A stretch of DNA of 64,000 bases from Paracoccaceae bacterium. Its GTDB lineage: Bacteria; Pseudomonadota; Alphaproteobacteria; Rhodobacterales; Rhodobacteraceae. Under the pieces are notes generated by a model, which worked only from the letters and a program-made list of their open reading frames with translations, was not told where the DNA came from and did no database searches. Both the position numbers and the translations under genes were made by a program. Position 1 is the stretch's first letter. Every line of letters starts with the position of its first letter. The DNA lies in NCBI GenBank assembly GCA_029243395.1, contig JAQWSE010000001.1:108658-172657 (forward strand), in the 5' to 3' direction. This document shows positions 1 through 9,178 of this stretch, one piece after another.

Positions 1-132
1 AATATCCTACGGGATCAAGTAAATGGGTTACTTCTCACAGGTCTGCCTGAAACAATTGATGTAATTACCGTAGGCCAAGAATTTGTTTTAAGCGGTCAGA
101 AAGTTAATGTTACTTATGAGGAAAGTGAATGA
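1..132 (+). CDS. RND efflux periplasmic adaptor, C-terminal end only (partial)
   Basis: An open frame runs in from the left edge for 43 codons and stops at TGA 130-132. The TGA overlaps the ATG of the RND pump (129-131), so the two are translationally coupled. The fragment reads like the last beta-rich part of an HlyD/AcrA-type membrane fusion protein, with a short LxxGLPETIDVITVGQ stretch. In such operons the adaptor gene normally comes directly before the pump, which is the main ground for the call. Start, signal peptide and hairpin domain lie outside the window. The fragment alone is too short for a firm family assignment. Confidence 0.6.
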   Translation, partial: NILRDQVNGLLLTGLPETIDVITVGQEFVLSGQKVNVTYEESE

Positions 133-3100
133 AGCAGATAGTTGATTGGGCCGTTTACAGGGCTCGGATGGTTTTATTTTTTGTTGTTTTATCCTTAATT
201 GCAGGAATATATTCATATACTAATCTTCCAAAAGAGGGTGAGCCTGATATAGAAATCCCAGTAGTATTTATATCAGTGCCATTCCCAGGCATTTCTGCAG
301 AAGATAGCGAAGCCCTGCTTGTTAAGCCTTTGGAAAGGGAGCTCTCAGAACTTAAAGGTTTAAAACAAATATCTTCGACAGCTGCAGAAGGTTATGCTGG
401 AATCGCTCTTGAATTTGATTACAATTGGGACCGAGAGTCAGCTTTGGCTGACATTAGAGACAAAGCAAATAAGGCAGAAAGTAAATTTCCTGATGGCGCT
501 GAACAATACTCCATCAATGAAATTAATTTCTCTGAATTCCCAATTGTCATTGTCACAGTTTCTGGGAATGTCCCTGAACGTACTCTAACTAGAATTTCAA
601 AAGATCTCCAGGATCTTATAGAAAGTGTTCCAAACGTTCTTGAAACTGGGTTGTCGGGCGTAAGAGACGAAATGGTAGAAGTCCTTATAGATCCTCTAAA
701 ACTAGAGTTGTATAATGTCACTGCCGGAGAATTATATGCAGTCGTTAATAATAACAACCAGCTAATTGCAGCAGGAGATGTTGAAGTAGGCTCCGGGGCC
801 TATTCAATAAAAATTCCCTCAAGTTTTAGATCAGCGAATGATGTATACGATTTACCAATAAAGACCAATGGAGACCGATTAATCAGATTAGGCGACATTG
901 CTGAAATTAAACTGACTTTCAAAGATCGTTTTGGAATGGCCCGTTTTAATGGCCAGCCAACTATGGCACTTCAAGTTGTAAAAAGAAAAGGATCTAATTT
1001 AATTCAAGCAGTCGAAGATGTAAAAAACCTAGTCAACGAGCATACAGAAGCCTGGCCAGATGCATTAAAAAACACTGTTAAAGTCAATTTTTCTTTGGAC
1101 AACTCCAAACAAGTCAAAGGAATGGTAGGATCTCTTGAATCAGCTGTCTTGACAGCAATCGCACTTGTGATGATTGTTGTTTTAGCTTCTCTTGGAACAC
1201 GTTCAGCAATATTGGTAGGTTTTGCTATTCCGACCTCCTTCATGCTGACATTCGCATTCTTAGCTATATTTAATATTGCTATTTCTAACATAGTGATGTT
1301 CGGTCTAATTCTAGCAGTAGGCATGCTTGTTGATGGCGCTATCATCGTTGTAGAATATGCCGACAAAGAAATTAAGAAAAATGTTGGGCCAATGCGGGCT
1401 TATACCGCAGCAGCAAAAAGAATGTTCTGGCCTATCATATCATCCACAGCCACGACACTTTGTGCATTCTTACCTATGCTATTCTGGCCTGGGGTAGCAG
1501 GACAGTTTATGGGAAACCTACCCCTAACAATTATATTTGTATTATCTGCATCACTTGTGGTCGTTTTGATATATTTACCAGTCGTGGGGGGGGTTTCTGG
1601 GCGAATATCTCGTAATATTGAGCAGTTAGCAACAAAGATGAGAAATAGATTATCCGTTCTAATTAGGATCTTATTTTTCCTGAGCGTGGCGGTGATAACT
1701 ATCATAACAGCTTTTATTCTTCTAAAAACTTTCTTTGTTGATGGGAACAAATTTCTCACAATTTTGTACTCATTTATATTTTTTGTAGAATGTCTCTCTA
1801 TTTCAATGTTACTTTCATCGCTTAGGAAGACCTCTTATGTAGAACAAAGTAGTGATGTTTATGTAAGAAATTCAGTTGGAAAATTCGTAAATTTTCTAGT
1901 TAGCAACCCCATAATGCCAGTGATAACAATTTTATCCTGCGTATTTCTACTTTTCTCTATTTTCAAAATATACCAAGAAAATGGGAAAGGAGTGGAGTTT
2001 TTTGTGTCTACAGAATTTGACCAAGCAATAGCTCATGTCCGTGCAAGAGGAAATCTTTCTGTAAATGAAAAAGACCGCCTTGTCAGAATGGTAGAACAAG
2101 AAATCATTGGAACCAAAGGTGTGGAAGCTGTTTTTGCTTTTACAGGCCCAGGTGGTTTCACTAATGCAGATGGACTTGGGGACTCTAAACCAAGTGATAC
2201 TATAGGAGGAATACAGATTGAGTTGGCATCCTGGGATAAAAGGAGGCCAGGAAAAATAATAATAAATGAAATTAACCAAAAACTTAAAGCTTTGCCTGGT
2301 GTTAAAGCACAAATTTCGGAACAAATAAGAGGGCCTTCGTCGCCAAAGCCAATATTTATTCGGGTTTCTGGAAGTGAAAGAAATAAGTTATTAGAGGCAA
2401 CAGAAATTATAAGAAAAAAATTGGATGAAAGCCCCAATTTAAAAGATATTGGAGATACTCGCCCTCTGCCAGGCATAGATTGGCAATTTGACGTCGATAT
2501 GGAAGCAGCAGGGCGCTATGGCACTGATGTATCTACCATAGGTGGAATAATTCAATTAGTTACCAAGGGAATCAATCTAGGATCTATGAGAACTGATAGT
2601 TCAGATGAAGAACTAGAAATAAGAGTAAGATTCCCAGAGAAAGACCGGCTACTATCTACTATTGATGATCTAAAGGTAAGAACCAGTCTTGGATTGGTTC
2701 CGATTTCAAACCTTCTTAGCAGAAAACCAGTTCCTAAAATCGACAATATTGCAAGAGTGGATAGATCTAGGATCTTCGATATCTCTGCTGATGTGATTGA
2801 AGGTGCAAATGCTAATCAAGAAATAAAAGATTTGGAAAAATGGTTTAACATGGAAAATCCCCTTCCTAGGGGAGTAAATTGGGAATTCACGGGGGAAGCT
2901 AATGATCAAGCAGAAAGCCAAGCATTCCTGGGTATAGCATTTACAGGAGCCTTGGGACTAATGTTTGTCATTCTGTTGGCTCAGTTTAATAGTTTTTATA
3001 ACTCGATTCTAGTTCTCTTAGCAGTCATTATGTCTACGGGTGGTGTGATGCTTGGAATGCTAATAATGAATCAATCCTTCTCAGTCATTATGACTGGAAC

Positions 3101-3515
3101 GGGTATTGTTGCATTAGCTGGAATTGTGGTAAATAACAACATTGTACTCATAGATACCTATCAACAATACACCAGATCAATGAACACAATTGAAGCAATA
3201 ATCAGGACGGTAGAAGATAGAATAAGACCCGTATTATTAACTACAATAACAACCATGGCTGGCTTGACCCCAATGATGTTTGGGTTATCACTAGATTTTC
3301 AGCAAGGTGGCTATACCATAAATGAACCGACGGTTACGTGGTGGACACAGTTAGCAACAGCTATTGTTTTTGGATTAGGTTTCGCCACTATCCTAACTTT
3401 ACTTTTAACCCCAACTCTTCTTGCCCTACGATATTGGGTGGAAAAATTGTTTTTTAGCACTTTCAAAAGAGCTGTTGAGATTAAACCTAAAGCAAATACT
3501 ATCCCTGCAGAATAA
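129..3515 (+). CDS. RND family efflux transporter, inner-membrane permease subunit
   Basis: A proton-driven inner-membrane pump of the AcrB/HAE1 superfamily that would export hydrophobic compounds together with the adaptor encoded just upstream. The 1128 residues show the usual plan: a first membrane helix near residues 11-30, a large periplasmic domain, a block of helices from about 335, a second periplasmic domain and a C-terminal helix block. An acidic residue expected in the proton path is present in the fourth helix as D402 (GMLVDGAIIV). AcrB-like proteins are usually about 1030-1050 residues. The excess here is largely an insert at about residues 495-590 between the two halves, which carries two additional hydrophobic stretches (about 511-540 and 543-565). 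The start overlaps the adaptor stop. No outer-membrane partner gene is seen. Substrate unknown. Confidence 0.93.
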   Translation: MKQIVDWAVYRARMVLFFVVLSLIAGIYSYTNLPKEGEPDIEIPVVFISVPFPGISAEDSEALLVKPLERELSELKGLKQISSTAAEGYAGIALEFDYNWDRESALADIRDKANKAESKFPDGAEQYSINEINFSEFPIVIVTVSGNVPERTLTRISKDLQDLIESVPNVLETGLSGVRDEMVEVLIDPLKLELYNVTAGELYAVVNNNNQLIAAGDVEVGSGAYSIKIPSSFRSANDVYDLPIKTNGDRLIRLGDIAEIKLTFKDRFGMARFNGQPTMALQVVKRKGSNLIQAVEDVKNLVNEHTEAWPDALKNTVKVNFSLDNSKQVKGMVGSLESAVLTAIALVMIVVLASLGTRSAILVGFAIPTSFMLTFAFLAIFNIAISNIVMFGLILAVGMLVDGAIIVVEYADKEIKKNVGPMRAYTAAAKRMFWPIISSTATTLCAFLPMLFWPGVAGQFMGNLPLTIIFVLSASLVVVLIYLPVVGGVSGRISRNIEQLATKMRNRLSVLIRILFFLSVAVITIITAFILLKTFFVDGNKFLTILYSFIFFVECLSISMLLSSLRKTSYVEQSSDVYVRNSVGKFVNFLVSNPIMPVITILSCVFLLFSIFKIYQENGKGVEFFVSTEFDQAIAHVRARGNLSVNEKDRLVRMVEQEIIGTKGVEAVFAFTGPGGFTNADGLGDSKPSDTIGGIQIELASWDKRRPGKIIINEINQKLKALPGVKAQISEQIRGPSSPKPIFIRVSGSERNKLLEATEIIRKKLDESPNLKDIGDTRPLPGIDWQFDVDMEAAGRYGTDVSTIGGIIQLVTKGINLGSMRTDSSDEELEIRVRFPEKDRLLSTIDDLKVRTSLGLVPISNLLSRKPVPKIDNIARVDRSRIFDISADVIEGANANQEIKDLEKWFNMENPLPRGVNWEFTGEANDQAESQAFLGIAFTGALGLMFVILLAQFNSFYNSILVLLAVIMSTGGVMLGMLIMNQSFSVIMTGTGIVALAGIVVNNNIVLIDTYQQYTRSMNTIEAIIRTVEDRIRPVLLTTITTMAGLTPMMFGLSLDFQQGGYTINEPTVTWWTQLATAIVFGLGFATILTLLLTPTLLALRYWVEKLFFSTFKRAVEIKPKANTIPAE

Positions 3516-3562
3516 TCTTTTTTAATAGTAATTGTCCTAATTAGAGAAGTAATTGAATAGTT

Positions 3563-5380
3563 TTAGACAGAATCTTCAGCTGCCTGATTTTGCCAAAGAG
3601 AATGATATACCCCATCTAAAGCCAATAATTCTTGGTGGTTACCTTCTTCAACTATTCTTCCAGCTTTTAAAACGACGATCCTATCAACATCTGTAATCGC
3701 CGATAAGCGATGCGAAATAATGATCATAGCTGTATTACGTTTTCTTCTTCGCAAATTATTAAGGACCTTCTTTTCAGTTGAGTAGTCCAGGGAAGAAGTG
3801 GCTTCATCCAATAGTAAAATTGGAGATTCTTTTAAGATGGTTCGCGCAATACCTATCCTCTGTTTTTCTCCACCGGATAGCTTTAAACCTCTTTCTCCTA
3901 CCAAAGTTTGATAACCCTCAGGTAATGCATTAACAAAGTCTTCAATTCCCGCATCACGTGAAGCAGAAATTATCTGATTAAAACTAGCAGCTTGATTTCC
4001 ATACTTTATATTGTATAAAATCGTATCATTAAATAGAACAGTGTCTTGTGGAATAATGCCGACGTTCTGATGTATAGATCCCTGTTGCAGATCAATCAAT
4101 TTCTGGTCATCAATCAGTATAAATCCTTTGTCAGGATCATAGAATCTGAATAATAGCCTTGCTATTGTGGACTTACCACTGCCTGTAGACCCAACGATAG
4201 CTATTTGATCACCTTTACAAAGGCTTAAAGAGAAATTATTTAGGATTTCCCTTCCTTTATTATAAGAAAAATTAACGTTATGAAATTCCACCCTAGCATT
4301 TGAAATTACCAAAGGGAGAGCACCATCCTTGTCTTGAACCTCAATAGGCTGATCTAAAAGTAAAAACATCGCTCCCAAATCAACTAAAGCTTGGCGGATT
4401 TCTCTATAAACAGTACCTAAAAAATTTAAAGGCATGCCTAATTGTATGATGATAGCATTTAATCCCACAAAAGCCCCTAAGGTCAATTCACCATGAGTGA
4501 CACCTACCATCCCAAATATCATTACTCCGAGTAGACCCAGTGTTATTATGACAGATTGCCCAAAATTCAAGAAAGCTAAACTTACACCAGTTTTTACTGC
4601 AGCATCCTGGTATTTTCGACGAGACTCATCATACCTTTGTATTTCATAGGTTTGGGCACTAAAATATTTGACCGTTTCATAGTTAAGTAACCCGTCAATA
4701 GCCTTTTGATTAGAATCCGCATCATATTGGTTCATCTCTTTTCTTATAGAAACTCTCCATTCAGTGATCTTAAAGGTAAATATCACATATATAAGCAAGG
4801 ACGCTACTACAACAATTGTATAGCTAAAATCATACCGATAAATTAATAAGAAAATTACCAAAAAAAATTCAAACAATAGTGGAATTACATTGAAAAAAAG
4901 AAATCTTAGTAAAAATTCTGTACCAATCACCCCCCTTTCCACTATTCGGCTAATTGCTCCCGTTTTCCTTGTAAGGTGAAACCTTAACGATAATGAATGT
5001 ATGTGATCGAAAGTTCTTAAAGCAATAAGCCTTAGTGCATTTTGTCCTACGACTGAAAATATCGCATCCCTCAGCTGGGTAAAACCAATACTGAGAATCC
5101 TAAGAATATTATAGACTACAATTAAACCTAAGGATCCTAAGCCAAACAAGAAATAAGGGTCGGTATTCTTTTCATCAAAATCAAAGGAATCTACTACCCA
5201 AATCAAGCTTACTGGTATTAAAACCGTAAATACCTTTGCAAAAATTAAAGATAGGAAGGCCAAAACCACGCGCACCCTATACCCTAGCTTATCTCGCGGC
5301 CAAAGAAATGGAATCAAGTTCTTAATTATGGATAAATTGGTGCTACTATTTTCTTCAGTTCTTTCAGTATTAGACCACAT
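3563..5380 (-). CDS. ABC half-transporter, Atm1/ABCB6-7-like exporter
   Basis: A fused membrane-plus-ATPase half transporter (605 residues from the ATG) that should work as a homodimer in the inner membrane. Six membrane helices fill residues 40-330. The ATPase has Walker A GSTGSGKST at about 397-405, signature LSGGEKQR at about 501-508 and Walker B ILLLDEA at about 521-527. The segment NYETVKYF near 233-240 is typical of the Atm1/ABCB7/HMT1 group, which exports glutathione-linked sulfur or metal compounds; that function is inferred. A TTG lies one codon upstream of the ATG, but the ATG is preferred; neither has a strong Shine-Dalgarno. It faces the RND gene tail to tail and follows the LysM gene by about 40 bp on the same strand, so the two may be co-transcribed. 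Confidence 0.88.
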   Translation of the reverse strand: MWSNTERTEENSSTNLSIIKNLIPFLWPRDKLGYRVRVVLAFLSLIFAKVFTVLIPVSLIWVVDSFDFDEKNTDPYFLFGLGSLGLIVVYNILRILSIGFTQLRDAIFSVVGQNALRLIALRTFDHIHSLSLRFHLTRKTGAISRIVERGVIGTEFLLRFLFFNVIPLLFEFFLVIFLLIYRYDFSYTIVVVASLLIYVIFTFKITEWRVSIRKEMNQYDADSNQKAIDGLLNYETVKYFSAQTYEIQRYDESRRKYQDAAVKTGVSLAFLNFGQSVIITLGLLGVMIFGMVGVTHGELTLGAFVGLNAIIIQLGMPLNFLGTVYREIRQALVDLGAMFLLLDQPIEVQDKDGALPLVISNARVEFHNVNFSYNKGREILNNFSLSLCKGDQIAIVGSTGSGKSTIARLLFRFYDPDKGFILIDDQKLIDLQQGSIHQNVGIIPQDTVLFNDTILYNIKYGNQAASFNQIISASRDAGIEDFVNALPEGYQTLVGERGLKLSGGEKQRIGIARTILKESPILLLDEATSSLDYSTEKKVLNNLRRRKRNTAMIIISHRLSAITDVDRIVVLKAGRIVEEGNHQELLALDGVYHSLWQNQAAEDSV

Positions 5381-5422
5381 CAAATTTAACTCGTAAGCTT
5401 GAAAATATATCCAAAATAATGA

Positions 5423-6955
5423 TTAATCCAGAAGGGAAAAGACTTGACCTGGGTAAATTAAGTCTGGGTCCATAATTAAATGATCATTCTTTTTATAAAT
5501 TTCTATATACATAATTCCCCGCCCATAGATACGCCTAGCGATACGCCACAGACTGTTCCCTGGTTGGACAGTTATGGCCTCAGCAAAAAGTTTATCCAAT
5601 AAATCTTTAGCCTCTTGCTTAAAGGGGGACTCTATTCTGGATAATACAGTTCCTTGACCATCCACCTCATCTAATCGAAGCGTGTATACCCCTGGGTTAA
5701 TGACACCTAAATCCAAACTCCAACTCCCATCATTGGCAGGTTGAACTTTCCTATGTAAAACATTATCTAAATACACTAGAATAGCCATATCTGATCGGCA
5801 TCTTCCAAATAATATCGCTGTGCCATCACTTGAATATTTGATCCTGTCCAAAGAAATTTTTTCAACACTAATAGGATAAGGATCTTGTTTTAACAGCAAA
5901 TCATCTTCTTTAACTTCAACTATCGAAACTGTATTAACCTTTTTCTCCTCGAGATTGTTATCGTCTGACTCCTTAAAAAGGTGTGGTAAAATGAAAAAGC
6001 TATTGGATGAAACCACCCAGGCAGGTTCAGTTATTTCTTCATTACCCTCAGTTTTATCCTCTTTCTTCTCATCCCTTGTAAGTAGTTTTAATTCACGTGC
6101 ATTCTCTGATGAAGATATTTGGCCCACAATAACAAAATTACCATCTTCATCCGGCTCCACAGTCCCAATTACTTCAGTACCAATTTTTGCTTTCACAGTA
6201 ATACCTGCTTCTGTTTTACCGGCAATCACTGTAACACCACTTTCATCAATCCTTAAGATATCCACCTTGGTTTCGCTTTCCTCTTGCGACCCTCCATCGG
6301 TAGTCTCCTGCAAAAGACCTTTTTCTGTTTTTGTTACTTCTGAACTTTTTAGCTCTTTAATTTCCTCTGCATTAGTAGTTAATTTATCATCTTGGCTTGA
6401 TTTTTGAGTAGTTTTATTAGTTTCTGCACCACTATTAGAGGTATCATTGTCACTTGAAGTGAGGAGATCAGATTTCTTTTTCGAATCTTGGGTATTCACT
6501 AACTCTTCCCTACTCACCTTTTCTTCCAAGGAAGACTGTTTTACAATTAGAGATTCATCTTCTTTTTTCACTGCTACAGACTCTGTTTCAGAAGTGCTGT
6601 TATCTTGGTCATTATTTTTTAATACTTCGGCATCACTTGTATCTGTAGTCGATTGTTCGGAGGTAGCATTTTTTGATACTTCGACATCACTCGTATCTGC
6701 AGTCGATTGTTCGGAGGTAGCATTTTTTGATACTTCGACATCACTTGTATCTGTAGTCGATTGTTCGGAGGTAGCATTTTTTGATACTTCGACATCACTC
6801 GTATCTACAGTCGATTGTTCGGAGGTAGAAGTTTGTTCTATCTGCTCATTTTCAACGATAGCGCGATTGACTACTATGTAAATTGCTGAGGACAAAAATC
6901 CTACTAAAAGTACTAGAGCTCCTGGCCACCCAAGCTTCATAAAAATCTTATTCAT
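5423..6955 (-). CDS. Membrane-anchored LysM domain protein with low-complexity repeat stalk
   Basis: A 510-residue protein probably anchored by one N-terminal membrane helix (about residues 13-30) with the rest in the periplasm. Residues 44-115 are four copies of an 18-residue unit rich in Ser, Thr, Glu and Asp, followed by a long acidic, charged, probably disordered region to about 225. Two Ig-like beta segments follow (about 230-290 and 360-425). The C-terminal 50 residues match a LysM peptidoglycan-binding domain (VQPGNSLWRIARRIYGRG, then YIEIYKKN and DLIYPGQVF). A cell-wall tether or spacer role is inferred. Divergent from the LOG gene, a pairing that recurs in alphaproteobacteria. The start is an ATG but lacks a strong Shine-Dalgarno. 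Confidence 0.85.
   Translation of the reverse strand: MNKIFMKLGWPGALVLLVGFLSSAIYIVVNRAIVENEQIEQTSTSEQSTVDTSDVEVSKNATSEQSTTDTSDVEVSKNATSEQSTADTSDVEVSKNATSEQSTTDTSDAEVLKNNDQDNSTSETESVAVKKEDESLIVKQSSLEEKVSREELVNTQDSKKKSDLLTSSDNDTSNSGAETNKTTQKSSQDDKLTTNAEEIKELKSSEVTKTEKGLLQETTDGGSQEESETKVDILRIDESGVTVIAGKTEAGITVKAKIGTEVIGTVEPDEDGNFVIVGQISSSENARELKLLTRDEKKEDKTEGNEEITEPAWVVSSNSFFILPHLFKESDDNNLEEKKVNTVSIVEVKEDDLLLKQDPYPISVEKISLDRIKYSSDGTAILFGRCRSDMAILVYLDNVLHRKVQPANDGSWSLDLGVINPGVYTLRLDEVDGQGTVLSRIESPFKQEAKDLLDKLFAEAITVQPGNSLWRIARRIYGRGIMYIEIYKKNDHLIMDPDLIYPGQVFSLLD
6611..6826 (-). repeat. Four tandem copies of a 54-bp unit inside the LysM gene
   Basis: Four head-to-tail 54-bp units encode TSEQSTxDTSDVEVSKNA (residues 44-61, 62-79, 80-97 and 98-115). 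The variable residue is V, T, A, T in turn. The first three copies are nearly identical at DNA level; the fourth has drifted (DAEVLKNN). The repeat is in frame, so copy-number change would only lengthen or shorten the stalk. It is coding sequence, not a CRISPR array: no spacers are present. Confidence 0.92.
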
Positions 6956-7040
6956 AGTTTAGCAGAAAACCTCATTCCCAATATGTTTCTGGAGTTAACC
7001 ACAACATTACTATAACAGTAAATAAAAAAGGAAACCAAAC

Positions 7041-7616
7041 ATGATAAAAAATCAAATTGATGCAATTTGTGTATTTTGTGGTTCAAGATCAGGTCATAAA
7101 AAGGAATTTTCTGAAGCTGCTTTTCAGCTTGGTAAACGTCTCGCCAAAAACAAATATAAGCTAGTCTATGGAGCAGGAAATATAGGGTTAATGGGAGATA
7201 TAGCAAAAGCTTGTGAACAAGCAGGTGGGGACATTTTAGGCGTCATACCTAATGAATTGACAAAAAAAGAGATTGGAAGAAAAAGTATAAGAAGCTATGT
7301 AATCACAGAAGACATGCATGAACGAAAAAAAGTAATGTACATGAACTCAGATGCTGTGATTGCAATGCCTGGAGGAATTGGCACATTAGAAGAAATTTTT
7401 GAGATTATGACCTGGAAGCAGTTAGGGTTTCACAACAAGCCTATCTATTTATTAAATATTTTGGATTTTTGGAACAAAACACTAACTACTCTCCAAGAAA
7501 TAATTGAACTGGGGTTTGCAGAAAAAACAATAATGGATTCGATCAAGGTCTGTCATTCAGTAGATGAAATCTTTTTTGATTTGGAAAATTCTGCTCTCAT
7601 TGCATCTGATGAATAA
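7041..7616 (+). CDS. LOG family protein (TIGR00730), nucleoside monophosphate phosphoribohydrolase
   Basis: A 191-residue Rossmann-like enzyme of the LOG/YvdD group. Family members cleave the N-glycosidic bond of (cytokinin) nucleoside 5'-monophosphates to free base and ribose 5-phosphate; the bacterial physiological substrate is often unclear. The diagnostic motif PGGIGTLEE lies at residues 110-118 and is preceded by DAVIAMP; ERKKVMY near 94-100 is the other conserved element. The start ATG has an AAGG eight or nine bases upstream. Its 3' end overlaps the convergent rarD gene by 64 bp. It is divergent from the LysM gene. Confidence 0.9.
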   Translation: MIKNQIDAICVFCGSRSGHKKEFSEAAFQLGKRLAKNKYKLVYGAGNIGLMGDIAKACEQAGGDILGVIPNELTKKEIGRKSIRSYVITEDMHERKKVMYMNSDAVIAMPGGIGTLEEIFEIMTWKQLGFHNKPIYLLNILDFWNKTLTTLQEIIELGFAEKTIMDSIKVCHSVDEIFFDLENSALIASDE

Positions 7617-8449
7617 ATCAATAAACTAATCCAAATCAAACCAAAACTACTACCATGTATCAGGGTAAAAGGTTCTAAAAATATGAACACCGCTACCAAA
7701 AATTGAAATGTTGGGTTTAAATAATTTACAAGACCAACTGTGGAATAATTTAATCCCGAAGTCGACAGCGAAAATAAAACTAATGGTACAGCTGTGATTA
7801 AACCAGACATAGCAAACATATAGAAATCAGTTGTGGATACATGGAATAGTATCTCTGGAGAACGTAAGCTAAGAATAAACAAATAACAGAATGCTATAGG
7901 GCATAACAAGAAAATCTCCACGGAGACAGTTTGCAAAGAATCCAAACCAAGGTAACTTTTTATTAGACCGTATATACTAAAGGTCACTCCCAATAAGACA
8001 GATATATAAGGAATGTGCCCAAGACCTTTAGCAAGTAAAATTACTGCCATAAGAGCTAATAGTAAGGCTATTAACTGAATCATCGAAAATTTTTCCTTTA
8101 AAAAAAGGAAACCAAAGCAAACGGCAATTAATGGAAAAATGTAATAGGCAAACGAAGCTTGAATAACTTGTTTTGCACTAATGGAATAAATGAAGCCAAA
8201 TTGATTGATTCCTATCATCAGGCTAGCACAAAGCAACAGAAAGAATATTCTATAGTTTTTAACTAAGGATAAGGTTCCAGTTAGTTTTCCTGTAAAAGTC
8301 AAAAAAAATGCTAAAAAAAACATCCCCCATATAACCCTGTAGGCCATGATAATTAGAGGATCAATATGACCTAACTTACGATAAAAAAGGGGAGACAGTC
8401 CCCAAATAGAGCAAGCCGTCACCAGAGCCACCAGTGACGAAAGCTTCAA
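7553..8449 (-). CDS. rarD: RarD-type EamA/DMT permease
   Basis: A 298-residue integral membrane protein with about ten hydrophobic helices and two EamA repeats, matching RarD by length and by the N-terminal pattern ACSIWGLSPLFYRKLGHIDP and IMAYRVIWG. RarD members are drug/metabolite exporters of uncertain substrate (the name comes from chloramphenicol sensitivity). The reading frame begins with TTG at 8449-8447, preceded by AGG about seven bases away; the next in-frame ATG would remove the first helix, so the TTG is preferred. The last 64 bp are antisense to the end of the LOG gene. It lies 28 bp after sodB on the same strand and may be read from the sodB promoter. Confidence 0.87.
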   Translation of the reverse strand: MKLSSLVALVTACSIWGLSPLFYRKLGHIDPLIIMAYRVIWGMFFLAFFLTFTGKLTGTLSLVKNYRIFFLLLCASLMIGINQFGFIYSISAKQVIQASFAYYIFPLIAVCFGFLFLKEKFSMIQLIALLLALMAVILLAKGLGHIPYISVLLGVTFSIYGLIKSYLGLDSLQTVSVEIFLLCPIAFCYLFILSLRSPEILFHVSTTDFYMFAMSGLITAVPLVLFSLSTSGLNYSTVGLVNYLNPTFQFLVAVFIFLEPFTLIHGSSFGLIWISLLIYSSDAMRAEFSKSKKISSTE

Positions 8450-8477
8450 AAAAACCTAGCCCCTAATAACCAGATGA

Positions 8478-9080
8478 TCACCTCATCCGTGATGCTACAT
8501 TTTCCCAATTAACCAAATTATCTAGAAAATTTCCCAAGTAGGCAGGCCTTTTATTTCTGAAATCAATATAATAAGAGTGTTCCCACACATCACATCCTAA
8601 TAAAGCATTCTGCTTGAAACATACCGGATTAACACCATTCTCAGTTTTAGTGATCTTCAAAGAGCCATCTTCAAGCTGCACTAACCAGCACCAACCAGCA
8701 CCAAATTGTCCCACACCTGCAGCAGAAAATTGTTCCTTAAAATTTTCAATGGAGTTGAAATTTTCCTTCAAAGCGTTTTCTAGTTCTGAAGGCATTGAAC
8801 TGCCATCTGCACCCATCATTTCCCAAAACTGGCAATGATTCCAATGCTGTGACGCATTATTGAAAATGCCATTCTGTGCTACAGATGTGGAGTTATACGT
8901 TCCAATTATGGTATCTTCTATCGACTTATTTTCCCACTCTGTTCCTGCTACTAATTTATTGCCATTATCGACATAAGCTTTGTGATGCAGATCATGGTGA
9001 AATTCTAACGTTTCAGTGCTCATTCCTAACTGGCTGAGAGCATCGTGACTGTATGGTAAATCAGGAAGTGTAAAACTCAT
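8478..9080 (-). CDS. sodB: Superoxide dismutase, Fe/Mn type
   Basis: Cytoplasmic enzyme dismuting superoxide to oxygen and hydrogen peroxide. The 200-residue length and motifs fit the Fe/Mn family: YSHDALSQLGMS, the LEFHHDLHHKAYV block (metal ligand H28), SQHWNHCQFW (second His), and the C-terminal DVWEHSYYIDFRN block that supplies the Asp and His ligands. The GAGWCWLV segment and the overall sequence look closer to the Fe form, but metal choice cannot be fixed from sequence alone. Start ATG with GAGAGG six bases upstream. A plausible promoter lies 66-94 bp upstream. Its presence fits the many oxidases in the window. Confidence 0.95.
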   Translation of the reverse strand: MSFTLPDLPYSHDALSQLGMSTETLEFHHDLHHKAYVDNGNKLVAGTEWENKSIEDTIIGTYNSTSVAQNGIFNNASQHWNHCQFWEMMGADGSSMPSELENALKENFNSIENFKEQFSAAGVGQFGAGWCWLVQLEDGSLKITKTENGVNPVCFKQNALLGCDVWEHSYYIDFRNKRPAYLGNFLDNLVNWENVASRMR

Positions 9081-9145
9081 TATTAACCTCTCAAATCTCG
9101 TAATTTCTTGAAAAAATTATTGAAAAAAGTGCGTACCGGCTATGA

Positions 9146-9174
9146 ATTATTGCAAATTATCCTTCTCAATTCAA
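9146..9174 (-). promoter_or_regulatory. Candidate sigma-70 promoter of sodB
   Basis: On the minus strand TTGAAT (9174-9169) and AATAAT (9151-9146) are separated by 17 bases. This is a fair match to TTGACA/TATAAT in the only intergenic space upstream of sodB. It is a pattern match only; AT-rich DNA yields such matches by chance. Confidence 0.4.
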
Positions 9175-9178
9175 CTAT

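Noticed and set aside
6611..6826. CRISPR-like array
   Set aside because: Contiguous in-frame coding repeats without spacers.
6447..6881. Long plus-strand frame opposite the LysM gene, also repetitive
   Set aside because: It mirrors the 54-bp repeat on the other strand. The LysM gene has a recognisable domain and anchor; the mirror frame has none.
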